The position numbers and the translations under genes were made by a program. From Amblyomma americanum (taxonomy: Eukaryota; Arthropoda; Arachnida; Ixodida; Ixodidae), in the NCBI RefSeq assembly GCF_052857255.1, contig NW_027526669.1, forward strand, positions 1 through 64,000: DNA of 64,000 bases. Direction: 5' to 3'. Below, piece after piece: positions 12,591 through 24,300 of the stretch; position 1 is the stretch's first letter, and each line of letters begins with the position of its first letter. Below the pieces are notes generated by a model that was not told the origin of the DNA, did not search any database, and worked only from the letters and a program-made list of their open reading frames with translations.

Positions 12591-15500
12591 TATACCGGCT
12601 CAAAACAACGGGATACATCGTTTTAGATCGTAACTAGCAAGATTCACGAGCATGGATTTTACAAGTCGTCCGAGAGTCCACGAGAGAAAGGTGTAAACTT
12701 TTTCTCTCAGAACTGCGCGAAAACTTGTAATCCGGCTCAAAACAACAGGATACATCGTTTTAGGTCTAAACTAGCAATATTCACGAGCATCCATTTTACA
12801 AGTCGTCGAAGAGTAGACGAGATAAAGGTGTAAACTTTTTCTCTCCGAACTGCGCCAAAACTTGTATTCCGGCTCAAAAAAAATGGGATTCATCGTTTTA
12901 GATCGAAACTAGCAAGATTCACGAGCATCGGTTTTACAAGTCTTCGAAGAGTAGACGAGAGAAAGGTGTAAACTTTTTCTCACAGAACTGCGCGAAAACT
13001 TGTATTACGGCTCAAAACAACGAGATACATCGTTTTAGATCGAAACTAGCAAGATTCACGGGCATCGATTTTACAAGTCTTCGAAGAGTAGACGAGAGAA
13101 AGGTGTAAAGTTTTTCTCTCAGAACTGCGCGAAAACTTGTATTCCGGCTCAAAACAACGGGGTACATCGTTTTAGATCGTAACTAGCAAGATTCACGAGC
13201 ATCGATTTTACAAGTCGTCGGAGAGTCCACGAAAGAAAGGTGTAAATTTTTTCTCTCAGAACTGCGCGAAAACTTGTATTCCGGCTCAAAACAACGGGAT
13301 ACATCGTTCTAGGTCGAAACTAGCAATATTCACGAGCATCGATTTTACAAGACGTCGAATAGTAGACGAGAGAAAGGTGTAAACTTTTTCTCTCAGAACT
13401 GCGCGAAAACTTGTATTCCGGCTAAAAAAAAACGGGATACATCGTTTAGATCGAAACTAGCAAGATTCACGAGCATCGATTTTACAAGTCCTCGAAGAGT
13501 AGACGGGAGAAAGGCGTAAACTTTTTCTCTCAGAACTGCGCGAAAACTTCTATTCCAGCTGAAAACAACGGGATACATCGTTGTAGATTGAAACTAGCTA
13601 GATATACGAGCATTGATTTTACAAGTCGTCGAAGAGTAGACGAGAGAAAGGTGTAAACTTTTTCTCTCAGAACTGCGCCAAAACTTGTATTCGGGCTCAA
13701 AACAACGGGATACATCGTTTTAGATCGAAACTAGCAAGATTCACGAGCATCGATTTTACAAGTCGTCGAAGAGTACTCGAGAGAAAGTTGGAAACTTTTT
13801 CTCTTAGAACTGCGCGAAAACTTGTATTGCGGCTCAAAACAACGGCATATGTTGTTTTAGCTCGAAACTAGAAAGTTTCACGAGCATCGATTTTACAAGT
13901 TGTCGAATACTAGACGAGAGAAAGGTGTGAACTTTTTCTCAGAACAGCGCAAAAACTTGTATTCCGGCTCAAAACAACGGGATTCATCGTTTTAGATCGA
14001 AACTAGCAAGATTCACGAGCATCAATTTTACAAGTCCTCGAAGATTAGACGAGAGAAAGGTGTAAACTTTTTCTCTCAGAACTGCGCCAAAACTTGTATT
14101 CGGGCTCAAAACAACGGGATACATCGTTTTAGGTCGAAACTAGCGAGATTCACGAGCATCGATTTTACAAGTCGTCGAAGAGTAGACGAGAGAAAGGTGT
14201 AAACTTTTTCTCTCAGAACTGCGCGAAAACTTGTATTCTGGCTCAAAACAACGGGATTCATCGTTTTAGATCGAAACTAGCAAGATTCACGAGCATCGAT
14301 TTTACAAGTCCTCGAAGAGTAGACGAGAGAAAGCTGTAAACTTTTTCTCTCGGAACTTCGCAAAAACTTGTATTCCGGCTCAAAACAACGGAATACATCG
14401 TTTTAGATCGAAAGTAGCAAGATTCACGAGCATCGATTTTACAAGTCGTCGAAGAGTAGACGAGAGAAAGGTGTAAACTTTTTCTCTCAGAACTGCGCGA
14501 AAACTTGTATTCCGGCTCAAAACAACGGGATACATCGTTTTAGGTCGAAACTAGCAAGATTCACGAGCATCGATATTACAAGTCGTCGAATAGTAGACGA
14601 GAGAAAGGTGCAAACTTTTTCTCTCAGAACTGCGCGAAAACTTCTATTCCAGCTCAAAACAACGAGATACATCGTTGTAGATCGAAACTAGCAAGATTCA
14701 CGAGCATCGATTTTACAAGTCGTCAAAGAGTACACGAGAGAAAGGTGCAAACTTTTTTCCTCAGAACTGCGCGAAAAGTTGTATTCCGGCTCAAAACAAC
14801 GCGATACATCGTTTTAGGTCGAAACTAGCATGATTCACGAGCATCGATTTTACCAGTCGTCGAGAGTAGACAAGAGAAAGGTGTAAACTTTTTCTCTCAG
14901 AACTGCACGAAAACTTGTATTCCTGCTAAAACAACGGGGTACATCGTTTTAGATCGTAACTAGCAAGATTCACGAGCATCGATTTTACAAGTCGTCGGAG
15001 AGTCCACGAGAGAAAGCTGTAAACTTTTTCTCTCAGAACTGCGCGAAAACTTGTATTCCGGCTCAAAACAACGGGATACATCGTTCTAGGTCGAAACTAG
15101 CAATATTCACGAGCATCGATTTTACAAGTCGTCGAATAGTAGACGAGAGAAAGGTGTAAACTTTTGTCTCTGAACTGCGCGAAAAGTTGTATTCCGGCTC
15201 AAAACAACGGGGTACATCGTTTTAGATCGTAACTAGCAAGATTCACGAGCATCTATTTTACAAGTCGTCGGAGAGTCCACGAGAGAATGGTGTAAACTTT
15301 TTCTCTCAGAACTGCGCGAAAACTTGTATTCCGGCTCAAAACAACGGGATACATCGTTCTAGGTCGAAACTAGCAATATTCACGAGCATCGATTTTACAA
15401 GTCGTCGAATAGTAGACGAGAGAAAGGTGTAAACTTTTCTCTCAGAACTGCACGAAAACTTGTATTCCGGCTCAAAACAACGGGGTACATCGTTTTAGAT

Positions 15501-15599
15501 CGTAACTAGCAAGATTCACGAGCATCTATTTTACAAGTCGTCGGAGAGTCCACGAGAGAATGGTGTAAACTTTTTCTCTCAGAACTGCGCGAAAACTTG
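12591..15599. repeat. 22-monomer HOR, copy 1 (3,009 bp)
   Basis: It starts at the TATACCGG monomer (12,591), which recurs at 15,600. CATGGATTTT at 12,651 and 15,660 gives the same 3,009 bp offset. Characteristic members in order are GTAATCCGG, an A-run monomer with TGGGATTC, GTATTACGG, GGGGTAC with AAATTTTTTCTC, GTTCTAGG with AAGACGTCG, a poly-A monomer, CCAGCTGAAAAC with ATATACGAGC, TTCGGGCTC, then GGCATATG. Beyond about 13,820 the two copies share the order less strictly. Confidence 0.8.
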
Positions 15600-18500
15600 T
15601 ATACCGGCTCAAAACAACGGGATACATCGTTTTAGATCGTAACTAGCAAGATTCACGAGCATGGATTTTACAAGTCGTCGGAGAGTCCACGAGAGAAAGG
15701 TGTAAACTTTTTCGCTCAGAACTGCGCGAAAACTTGTAATCCGGCTCAAAACAACAGGATACATCGTTTTAGGTCTAAACTAGCAATATTCACGAGCATC
15801 CATTTTACAAGTCGTCGAAGAGTAGACGAGAGAAAGGTGTAAACTTTTTCTCTCCGAACTGCGCCAAAACTTGTATTCCGGCTCAAAAAAAATGGGATTC
15901 ATCGTTTTAGATCGAAACTAGCAAGATTCACGAGCATCGGTTTTACAAGTCTTCGAAGAGTAGACGAGAGAAAGGTGTAAACGTTTTCTCACAGAACTGC
16001 GCGAAAACTTGTATTACGGCTCAAAGCAACGAGATACATCGTTTTAGATCGAAACTAGCAAGATTCACGGGCATCGATTTTACAAGTCTTCGAAGAGTAG
16101 ACGAGAGAAAGGTGTAAAGGTTTTCTCTCAGAACTGCGCGAAAACTTGTATTCCGGCTCAAAACAACGGGGTACATCGTTTTAGATCGTAACTAGCAAGA
16201 TTCACGAGCATCGATTTTACAAGTCGTCGGAGAGTCCACGAAAGAAAGGTGTAAATTTTTTCTCTCAGAACTGCGCGAAAACTTGTATTCCGGCTCAAAA
16301 CAACGGGATACATCGTTCTAGGTCGAAACTAGCAATATTCACGAGCATCGATTTTACAAGACGTCGAATAGTAGACGAGAGAAAGGTGTAAACTTTTTCT
16401 CTCAGAACTGCGCGAAAACTTGTATTCCGGCTCAAAAAAAACGGGATACATCGTTTAGATCGAAACTAGCAAGATTCACGAGCATCGATTTTACAAGTCC
16501 TCGAAGAGTAGACGGGAGAAAGGCGTAAACTTTTTCTCTCAGAACTGCGCGAAAACTTCTATTCCAGCTGAAAACAACGGGATACATCGTTGTAGATTGA
16601 AACTAGCAAGATATACGAGCATTGATTTTACAAGTCGTCGAAGAGTAGACGAGAGAAAGGTGTAAACTTTTTCTCTCAAAACTGCGCCAAAACTTGTATT
16701 CGGGCTCAAAACAACGGGATACATCGTTTTAGATCGAAACTAGCAAGATTCACGAGCATCGATTTTACAAGTCGTCGAAGAGTACTCGAGAGAAAGTTGG
16801 AAACTTTTTCTCTTAGAACTGCGCGAAAACTTGTATTACGGCTCAAAGCAACGAGATACATCGTTTTAGATCGAAACTAGCAAGATTCACGAGCATCCAT
16901 TTTACAAGTCCTCGAAGATTAGACGAGAGAAAGGTGTAAACTTTTTCTCTCAGAACTGCGCCAAAACTTGTATTCGGGCTCAAAACAATGGGATACATCG
17001 TTTTAGATCGAAACTAGCAAGATTCACGAGCTTCGATTTTACAAGTCGTCGAATAGTAGACGAGAGAAAGGTGTAAACTTTTTCTCTCAGAACTGCGCGA
17101 AAACTTGTATTCCGGCTCAAAACAACGGAATACATCGTTTTAGGTCGAAACTAGCGAGATTCACGAGCATCGATTTTACATGTCGTCGAAGAGTAGACGA
17201 GAGAAAGGTGTAAACTTTTTCTCTCAGAACTGCGCGAAAACTTGTATTCTGGCTCAAAACAACGGGATTCATCGTTTTAGATCGAAACTAGCAAGATTCA
17301 CGAGCATCGATTTTACAAGTCCTCGAAGAGTAGACGAGAGAAAGCTGTAAACTTTTTCTCTCGGAACTTCGCAAAAACTTGTATTCCGGCTCAAAACAAC
17401 GGAATACATCGTTTTAGATCGAAAGTAGCAAGATTCACGAGCATCGATTTTACAAGTCGTCGAAGAGTAGACGAGAGAAAGGTGTAAACTTTTTCTTTCA
17501 GAACTGCACGAAAATTTGTATTCCGGCTCAAAACAACGGGGTACATCATTTTAGATCCAAACTAGCAAGATTCACGAGCATCGATTTTACAAGTCGTCGA
17601 AGAGTACACGAGAGAAAGGTTTAAACTTTTTCTCTCAGAACTGCGCGAAAACTTGTATTCCGGCTCAAAACAACGGGATACATCGTTTTAGGTCGAAACT
17701 AGCAAGATTCACGAGCATCGATATTACAAGTCGTCGAATAGTAGACGAGAGAAAGGTGTAAACTTTTTCTCTCAGAACTGCGCGAAAACTTCTATTCCAG
17801 CTCAAAACAACGAGATACATCGTTGTAGATCGAAACTAGCAAGATTCACGAGCATCGATTTTACAAGTCGTCAAAGAGTACACGAGAGAAAGGTGCAAAC
17901 TTTTTTCCTCAGAACTGCGCGAAAAGTTGTATTCCGGCTCAAAACAACGCGATACATCGTTTTAGGTCGAAACTAGCAAGATTCACGAGCATCGATTTTA
18001 CCAGTCGTCGAGAGTAGACAAGAGAAAGGTGTAAACTTTTTCTCTCAGAACTGCACGAAAACTTGTATTCCGGCTCAAAACAACGGGGTACATCGTTTTA
18101 GTTCGTAACTAGCAAGATTCACGAGCATCGATTTTACAAGTCGTCGGAGAGTCCACGAGAGAAAGGTGTAAACTTTTTCTCTCAGAACTGCGCGAAAACT
18201 TGTATTCCGGCTCAAAACAACGGGATACATCGTTCTAGGTCGAAACTAGCAATATTCACGAGCATCGATTTTACAAGTCGTCGAATAGTAGACGAGAGAA
18301 AGGTGTAAACTTTTCTCTCAGAACTGCGCGAAAAGTTGTATTCCGGCTCAAAACAACAGGATACATCGTTTTAGATCGAAACTAGCAAGATTGACGAGCT
18401 TCGATTTTACAAGTCGTCGAAGAGTAGACGAGAGAAAGGTGTAAACTTTTTCTCTCAGAACTGCGCGAAAACTTGTATTCCGGCTCAAAACAACGGGATA

Positions 18501-18746
18501 CATCGTTTTAGGTCGAAACTAGCATTATTCACGAGCATCGATTTTACAAGTCGTCGAATAGTAGACGAGAGAAAGGTGTAAACTTTTTCTCTCAGAACTG
18601 CGCGAAAACTTGTATTCCTCCAAAACAACGGGTACATCGTTTTAGATCGTAACTAGCAAGATTCACGAGCATCTAGTTTACAAGTCGTCGGAGAGTCCAC
18701 GAGAGAATGGTGTAAACTTTTTCTCTCAGAACTGCGCGAAAACTTG
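15600..18746. repeat. 22/23-monomer HOR, copy 2 (3,147 bp)
   Basis: This second copy is about one monomer longer than the first when measured from TATACCGG at 15,600 to TATACCGG at 18,747. It lacks the GGCATA-TTG monomer that copy 1 has near 13,845 and carries a GTATTACGG form there. Near 18,617 one monomer has lost bases at its start (GTATTCCTCCAAAAC instead of GTATTCCGGCTCAAAAC). Confidence 0.75.
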
Positions 18747-19990
18747 TATACCGGCTCAAAACAACGGGATACATCGTTTTAGATCGTAACTAGCAAGATT
18801 CACGAGCATCGATTTTACAAGTCGTCGGAGAGTCCACGAGAGAAAGGTGTAAACTTTTTCTCTCAGAACTGCGCGAAAACTTGTAATCCGGCTCAAAACA
18901 ACGGGATACATCGTTTTAGGTCTAAACTACCAATATTCACGAGCATCGATTTTACAAGTCGTCGAAGAGTAGACGAGAGAAAGGGGTAAACTTTTCTCTC
19001 AGAACTGCGCGAAAACTTGTATTCCGGCTCAAAACAACGGGGGTACATCGTTTTAGATCGTAACTAGCAAGATTCACGAGCATCGATTTTACAAGTCGTC
19101 GGAGAGTCCACGAAAGAAAGGTGTAAATTTTTTCTCTCAGAACTGCGCGAAAACTTGTATTCCGGCTCAAAACAACGGGATACATCGTTCTAGGTCGAAA
19201 CTAGCAATATTCACGAGCATCGATTTTACAAGACGTCGAATAGTAGACGAGAGAAAGGTGTAAACTTTTTCTCTCAGAACTGCGCGAAAACTTGTATTCC
19301 GGCTCAAAAAAAAACGGGATACATCGTTTTAGATCGAAACTAGCAAGATTCACGAGCATCGATTTTACAAGTCCTCGAAGAGTAGACGGGAGGAAAGGCG
19401 TAAACTTTTTCTCTCAGAACTGCGCGAAAACTTCTATTCCAGCTGAACACAACGGGATACATCGTTGTAGATTGAAACTAGCAAGATATACGAGCATTGA
19501 TTTTACAAGTCGTCGAAGAGTAGACGAGAGAAAGGTGTAAACTTTTTCTCTCAGAACTGCGCCAAAACTTGTATTCGGGCTCAAAACAACGGGATACATC
19601 GTTTTAGATCGAAACTAGCAAGATTCACGAGCATCGATTTTACAAGTCGTCGAAGAGTACTCGAGAGAAAGTTGGAAACTTTTTCTCTTAGAACTGCGCG
19701 AAAACTTGTATTCCGGCTCAAAACAACGGCATACGTTGTTTTAGCTCGAAACTAGCAAGTTTCACAAGCATCGATTTTACAAGTTGTCGAATACTAGACG
19801 AGAGAAAGTGTGAACTTTTTCTCAGAACAGCGCAAAAACTTGTATTCCGGCTCAAAACAACGGGATTCATCGTTTTAGATCGAAACTAGCAAGATTCACG
19901 AGCATCAATTTTACAAGTCCTCGAAGAGTAGACGAGAGAGAGGTGTAAACTTTTTCTCTCAGAACTGCGCGAAAAGTTGTATTCCGGCTC
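18747..19990. repeat. 22-monomer HOR, shortened copy 3
   Basis: After the TATACCGG (18,747) and GTAATCCGG monomers this copy skips two monomers (the TGGGATTC and GTATTACGG types). It then continues with GGGGTAC, GTTCTAGG, poly-A, CAGCTGAACAC, TTCGGGCTC and GGCATACG in the usual order up to about 19,980. The CTGAACACAAC monomer has one base different from the CTGAAAACAAC of the other copies. Confidence 0.75.
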
Positions 19991-21334
19991 AAAACAACAG
20001 GATACATCGTTTAAGATCGAAACTAGCAAGATTCACGAGCTTCGATTTTACAAGTCGTCGAAGAGTAGACGAGAGAAAGGTGTAAACTTTTTCTCTCAGA
20101 ACTGCGCGAAAACTTGTATTCCGGCTCAAAACAACGGGATACATCGTTTTAGGTCGAAACTAGCAATATTCACGAGCATCGATTTTACAAGTCGTCGAAT
20201 AGTAGACGAGAGAAAGGTGTAAACTTTTTCTCTCAGAACTGCGCGAAAACTTGTATTCCGGCTCAAAACAACGGGGTACATCGTTTTAGATCGTAACTAG
20301 CAAGATTCACGAGCATCGATTTTACAAGTCGTCGGAGTGTCCACGAGAGAAAGGTGTAAACTTTTTCTCTCAGAACTGCGCGAAAACTTGTATTCCGGCT
20401 CAAAACAACGGGATACATCGTTCTAGGTCGAAACTAGCAATATTCACGAGCATCGATTTTACAAGTCGTCGAATAGTAGACGAGAGAAAGGTGTAAACTT
20501 TTCTCTCAGAACTGCGCGAAAAGTTGTATTCCGGCTCAAAACAACAGGATACATCGTTTTAGATCGAAACTAGCAAGATTCACGAGCTTCGATTTTACAA
20601 GTCGTCGAAGAGTAGACGAGAGAAAGGTGTAAACTTTTTCTCTCAGAACTGCGCGAAAACTTGTATTCCGGCTCAAAACAACGGGGTACATCGTTTTAGA
20701 TCGTAACTAGCAAGATTCACGAGCATCGATTTTACAAGTCGTCGGAGAGTCCACGAGAGAAAGGTGTAAACTTTTTCTCTCAGAACTGCGCGAAAACTTG
20801 TATACCGGCTCAAAACAACAGGGTACATCGTTTTAGATCGTAACTAGCAAGATTCACGAGCATCGATTTTACAAGTCGTCGGAGAGTCCACGAGAGAAAG
20901 GTGTAAACTTTTTCTCTCAGAACTGCGCGAAAACTTGTATTCCGGCTCAAAACAACGGGATACATCGTTCTAGGTCGAAACTAGCAATATTCACGAGCAT
21001 CGATTTTACAAGTCGTCGAATAGTAGACGAGAGAAAGGTGTAAACTTTTTCTCTCAGAACTGCGCGAAAACTTGTATTCCGGCTCAAAACAACAGGATAC
21101 ATCGTTTTAGATCGAAACTAGCAAAATTCAGGAGCATCGATTTTACAAGTCGTCGAAGAGTAGACGAGAGAAAGGTGTAAACTTTTTCTCTCAGAACTGC
21201 ACGAAAACTTGTATTCCGGCTCAAAACAACGGGGTACATCATTTTAGATCCAAACTAGCAAGATTCACGAGCATCGATTTTACAAGTCGTCGAAGAGTAC
21301 ACGAGAGAAAGGTGTAAACTTTTTCTCTCATAAC
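19990..21334. repeat. satellite, mixed monomers
   Basis: About ten monomers mixing the ACAGGATAC/GAGCTTCG, GTTCTAGG and GGGGTAC/GGAGAGTCC subtypes, including one TATACCGG monomer at 20,801 and a CAAAATTCAGG monomer at 21,122. No clean higher-order period was seen. Confidence 0.8.
20739..20756. other. alternative hairpin in the GGAGAGTCC monomer subtype, reference copy
   Basis: The sequence TCGTCGGAGAGTCCACGA folds as TCGT/ACGA (20,739-20,742 with 20,753-20,756), one bulged C, then GGA/TCC (20,744-20,746 with 20,750-20,752) around a GAG loop. This gives 7 bp against 5 bp in the consensus dyad. The subtype differs from the consensus by three linked changes (A to G at monomer 83, A to C at 89, G to C at 90). 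It recurs throughout the left 46 kb, for example near 1,040, 2,820, 7,332, 12,533, 32,101, 37,304 and 46,488. Confidence 0.5.
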
Positions 21335-22430
21335 TGCGCGAAAACTTGTATTCCGGCTCAAAACAACGGGATACATCGTTTTAGGTCGAAACTAGCAAGA
21401 TTCACGAGCATCGATATTACAAGTCGTCGAATAGTAGACGAGAGAAAGGTGTAAACTTTTTCTCTCAGAACTGCGCGAAAACTTCTATTCCAGCTCAAAA
21501 CAACGAGATACATCGTTGTAGATCGAAACTAGCAAGATTCACGAGAATTGATTTTACAAGTCGTCAAAGAGTACACGAGAGAAAGGTGTAAACTTTTTCC
21601 CTCAGAACTGCGCGAAAACTTGTATTCCGGCTCAAAACAACGCGATACATCGTTTTAGGTCGAAACTAGCAAGATTCACGAGCATCGATTTTACCAGTCG
21701 TCGAGAGTAGACAAAAGAAAGGTGTAAACTTTTTCTCTCAGAACTGCACGAAAACTTGTATTCCGGCTCAAAACAACGGGGTACATCGTTTTAGATCGTA
21801 ACTAGCAAGATTCACGAGCATCGACTTTACAAGTCGTCGGAGAGTCCACGAGAGAAAGGTGTAAACTTTTTCTCTCAGAACTGCGCGAAAACTTGTATTC
21901 CGGCTCAAAACAACGGGATACATCGTTTTAGGTCGAAACTAGCAAGATTCACGAGCATCGATATTACAAGTCGTCGAATAGTAGACGAGAGAAAGGTGTA
22001 AACTTTTTCTCTCAGAACTGCGCGAAAACTTCTATTCCAGCTCAAAACAACGAGATACATCGTTGTAGATCGAAACTAGCAAGATTCACGAGCATCGATT
22101 TTACAAGTCGTCAAAGAGTACACGAGAGAAAGGTGTAAACTTTTTCCCTCAGAACTGCGCGAAAACTTGTATTCCGGCTCAAAACAACGCGATACATCGT
22201 TTTAGGTCGAAACTAGCAAGATTCACGAGCATCGATTTTACCAGTCGTCGAGAGTAGACAAAAGAAAGGTGTAAACTTTTTCTCTCAGAACTGCACGAAA
22301 ACTTGTATTCCGGCTCAAAACAACGGGGTACATCGTTTTAGATCGTAACTAGCAAGATTCACGAGCATCGACTTTACAAGTCGTCGGAGAGTCCACGAGA
22401 GAAAGGTGTAAACTTTTTCTCTCAGAACTG
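21335..22430. repeat. 4-monomer module, tandem pair (offset 547 bp)
   Basis: Four monomers occur twice in a row: GATATTAC with GAATAG; CTATTCCAGC with TTGTAG; GCGATAC with GTCGTCGAGAGTAGACAAAAG; GGGGTAC with GACTTTAC. CGATATTAC is at 21,412 and 21,959. Related runs of these four recur from about 23,110, 24,345, 26,810, 29,410 and 46,690, so the module has been copied as a block across the middle of the window. Confidence 0.8.
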
Positions 22431-24300
22431 CGCGAAAACTTGTATTCCGGCTCAAAACAACGGGATACATCGTTCTAGGTCGAAACTAGCAATATTCACG
22501 AGCATCGATTTTACAAGTCGTCGAATAGTAGACGAGAGAAAGGTGTGAACTTTTTCTCTCAGAACTGCGCGAAAACTTGTATTCCGGCTCAAAACAACGG
22601 GATACATCGTTCTAGGTCGAAACTAGCAATATTCACGAGCATCGATTTTACAAGTCGTCGAATAGTAGACGAGAGAAAGGTGTAAACTTTTCTCTCAGAA
22701 CTGCGCGAAAAGTTGTATTCCGGCTCAAAACAACAGGATACATCGTTTTAGGTCGAAACTAGCAATATTCACGAGCATCGATTTTACAAGTCCTCGAAGA
22801 GTAGACGAGAGAAAGCTGTAAACTTTTTCTCTCGGAACTTCGCAAAAACTTGTATTCCGGCTCAAAACAACGGAATACATAGTTTTAGATCGAAAGTAGC
22901 AAGATTCACGAGCATCGATTTTACAAGTCGTCGAAGAGTAGACGAGAGAAAGGTGTAAACTTTTTCTCTCAGAACTGCACGAAAACTTGTATTCCGGCTC
23001 AAAACAACGGGGTACATCATTTTAGATCCAAACTAGCAAGATTCACGAGCATCGATTTTACAAGTCGTCGAAGAGTACACGAGAGAAAGGTGTAAACCTT
23101 TTCTCTCAGAACTGCGCGAAAACTTGTATTCCGGCTCAAAACAACGGGATACATCGTTTTAGGTCGAAACTAGCAAGATTCACGAGCATCGATATTACAA
23201 GTCGTCGAATACTAGACGAGAGAAAGGTGTAAACTTTTTCTCTCAGAACTGCGCGAAAACTTCTATTCCAGCTCAAAACAACGAGATACATCGTTGTAGA
23301 TCGAAACTAGCAAGATTCACGAGCATCGATTTTACAAGTCGTCAAAGAGTACACGAGAGAAAGGTGTAAACTTTTTCCCTCAGAACTGCGCGAAAACTTG
23401 TATTCCGGCTCAAAACAACGCGATACATCGTTTTAGGTCGAAACTAGCAAGATTCACGAGCATCGATTTTACCAGTCGTCGAGAGTAGACAAAAGAAAGG
23501 TGTAAACTTTTTCTCTCAGAACTGCACGAAAACTTGTATTCCGGCTCAAAACAACGGGGTACATCGTTTTAGATCGTAACTAGCAAGATTCACGAGCATC
23601 GACTTTACAAGTCGTCGGAGAGTCCACGAGAGAAAGGTGTAAACTTTTTCTCTCAGAACTGCGCGAAAACTTGTATTCCGGCTCAAAACAACGGAATACA
23701 TCGTTCTAGGTCGAAACTAGCAATATTCACGAGCATCGATTTTACAAGTCGTCGAATAGTAGACGAGAGAAAGGTGTGAACTTTTTCTCTCAGAACTGCG
23801 CGAAAACTTGTATTCCGGCTCAAAACAACGGGATACATCGTTCTAGGTCGAAACTAGCAATATTCACGAGCATCGATTTTACAAGTCGTCGAATAGTAGA
23901 CGAGAGAAAGGTGTAAACTTTTCTCTCAGAACTGCGCGAAAAGTTGTATTCCGGCTCAAAACAACAGGATACATCGTTTTAGGTCGAAACTAGCAATATT
24001 CACGAGCATCGATTTTACAAGTCCTCGAAGAGTAGACGAGAGAAAGCTGTAAACTTTTTCTCTCGGAACTTCGCAAAAACTTGTATTCCGGCTCAAAACA
24101 ACGGAATACATAGTTTTAGATCGAAAGTAGCAAGATTCACGAGCATCGATTTTACAAGTCGTCGAAGAGTAGACGAGAGAAAGGTGTAAACTTTTTCTCT
24201 CAGAACTGCACGAAAACTTGTATTCCGGCTCAAAACAACGGGGTACATCATTTTAGATCCAAACTAGCAAGATTCACGAGCATCGATTTTACAAGTCGTC
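22430..24300. repeat. 9-monomer tandem duplication (1,231 bp offset)
   Basis: CGGAATACATAG occurs at 22,871 and 24,102, and CGATATTAC at 21,959, 23,190 and 24,421, all at 1,231 bp spacing (9 monomers). The unit contains the 4-monomer module followed by two GTTCTAGG monomers, an ACAGGATAC monomer, the CTCTCGGAACTTCGC monomer and others. The two copies looked nearly identical in the stretches compared. Confidence 0.8.

Noticed and set aside
18610..18640. Monomer with GTATTCCTCCAAAAC as a boundary or insertion site
   Set aside because: It is only a small local deletion and substitution; both flanks continue as normal satellite.
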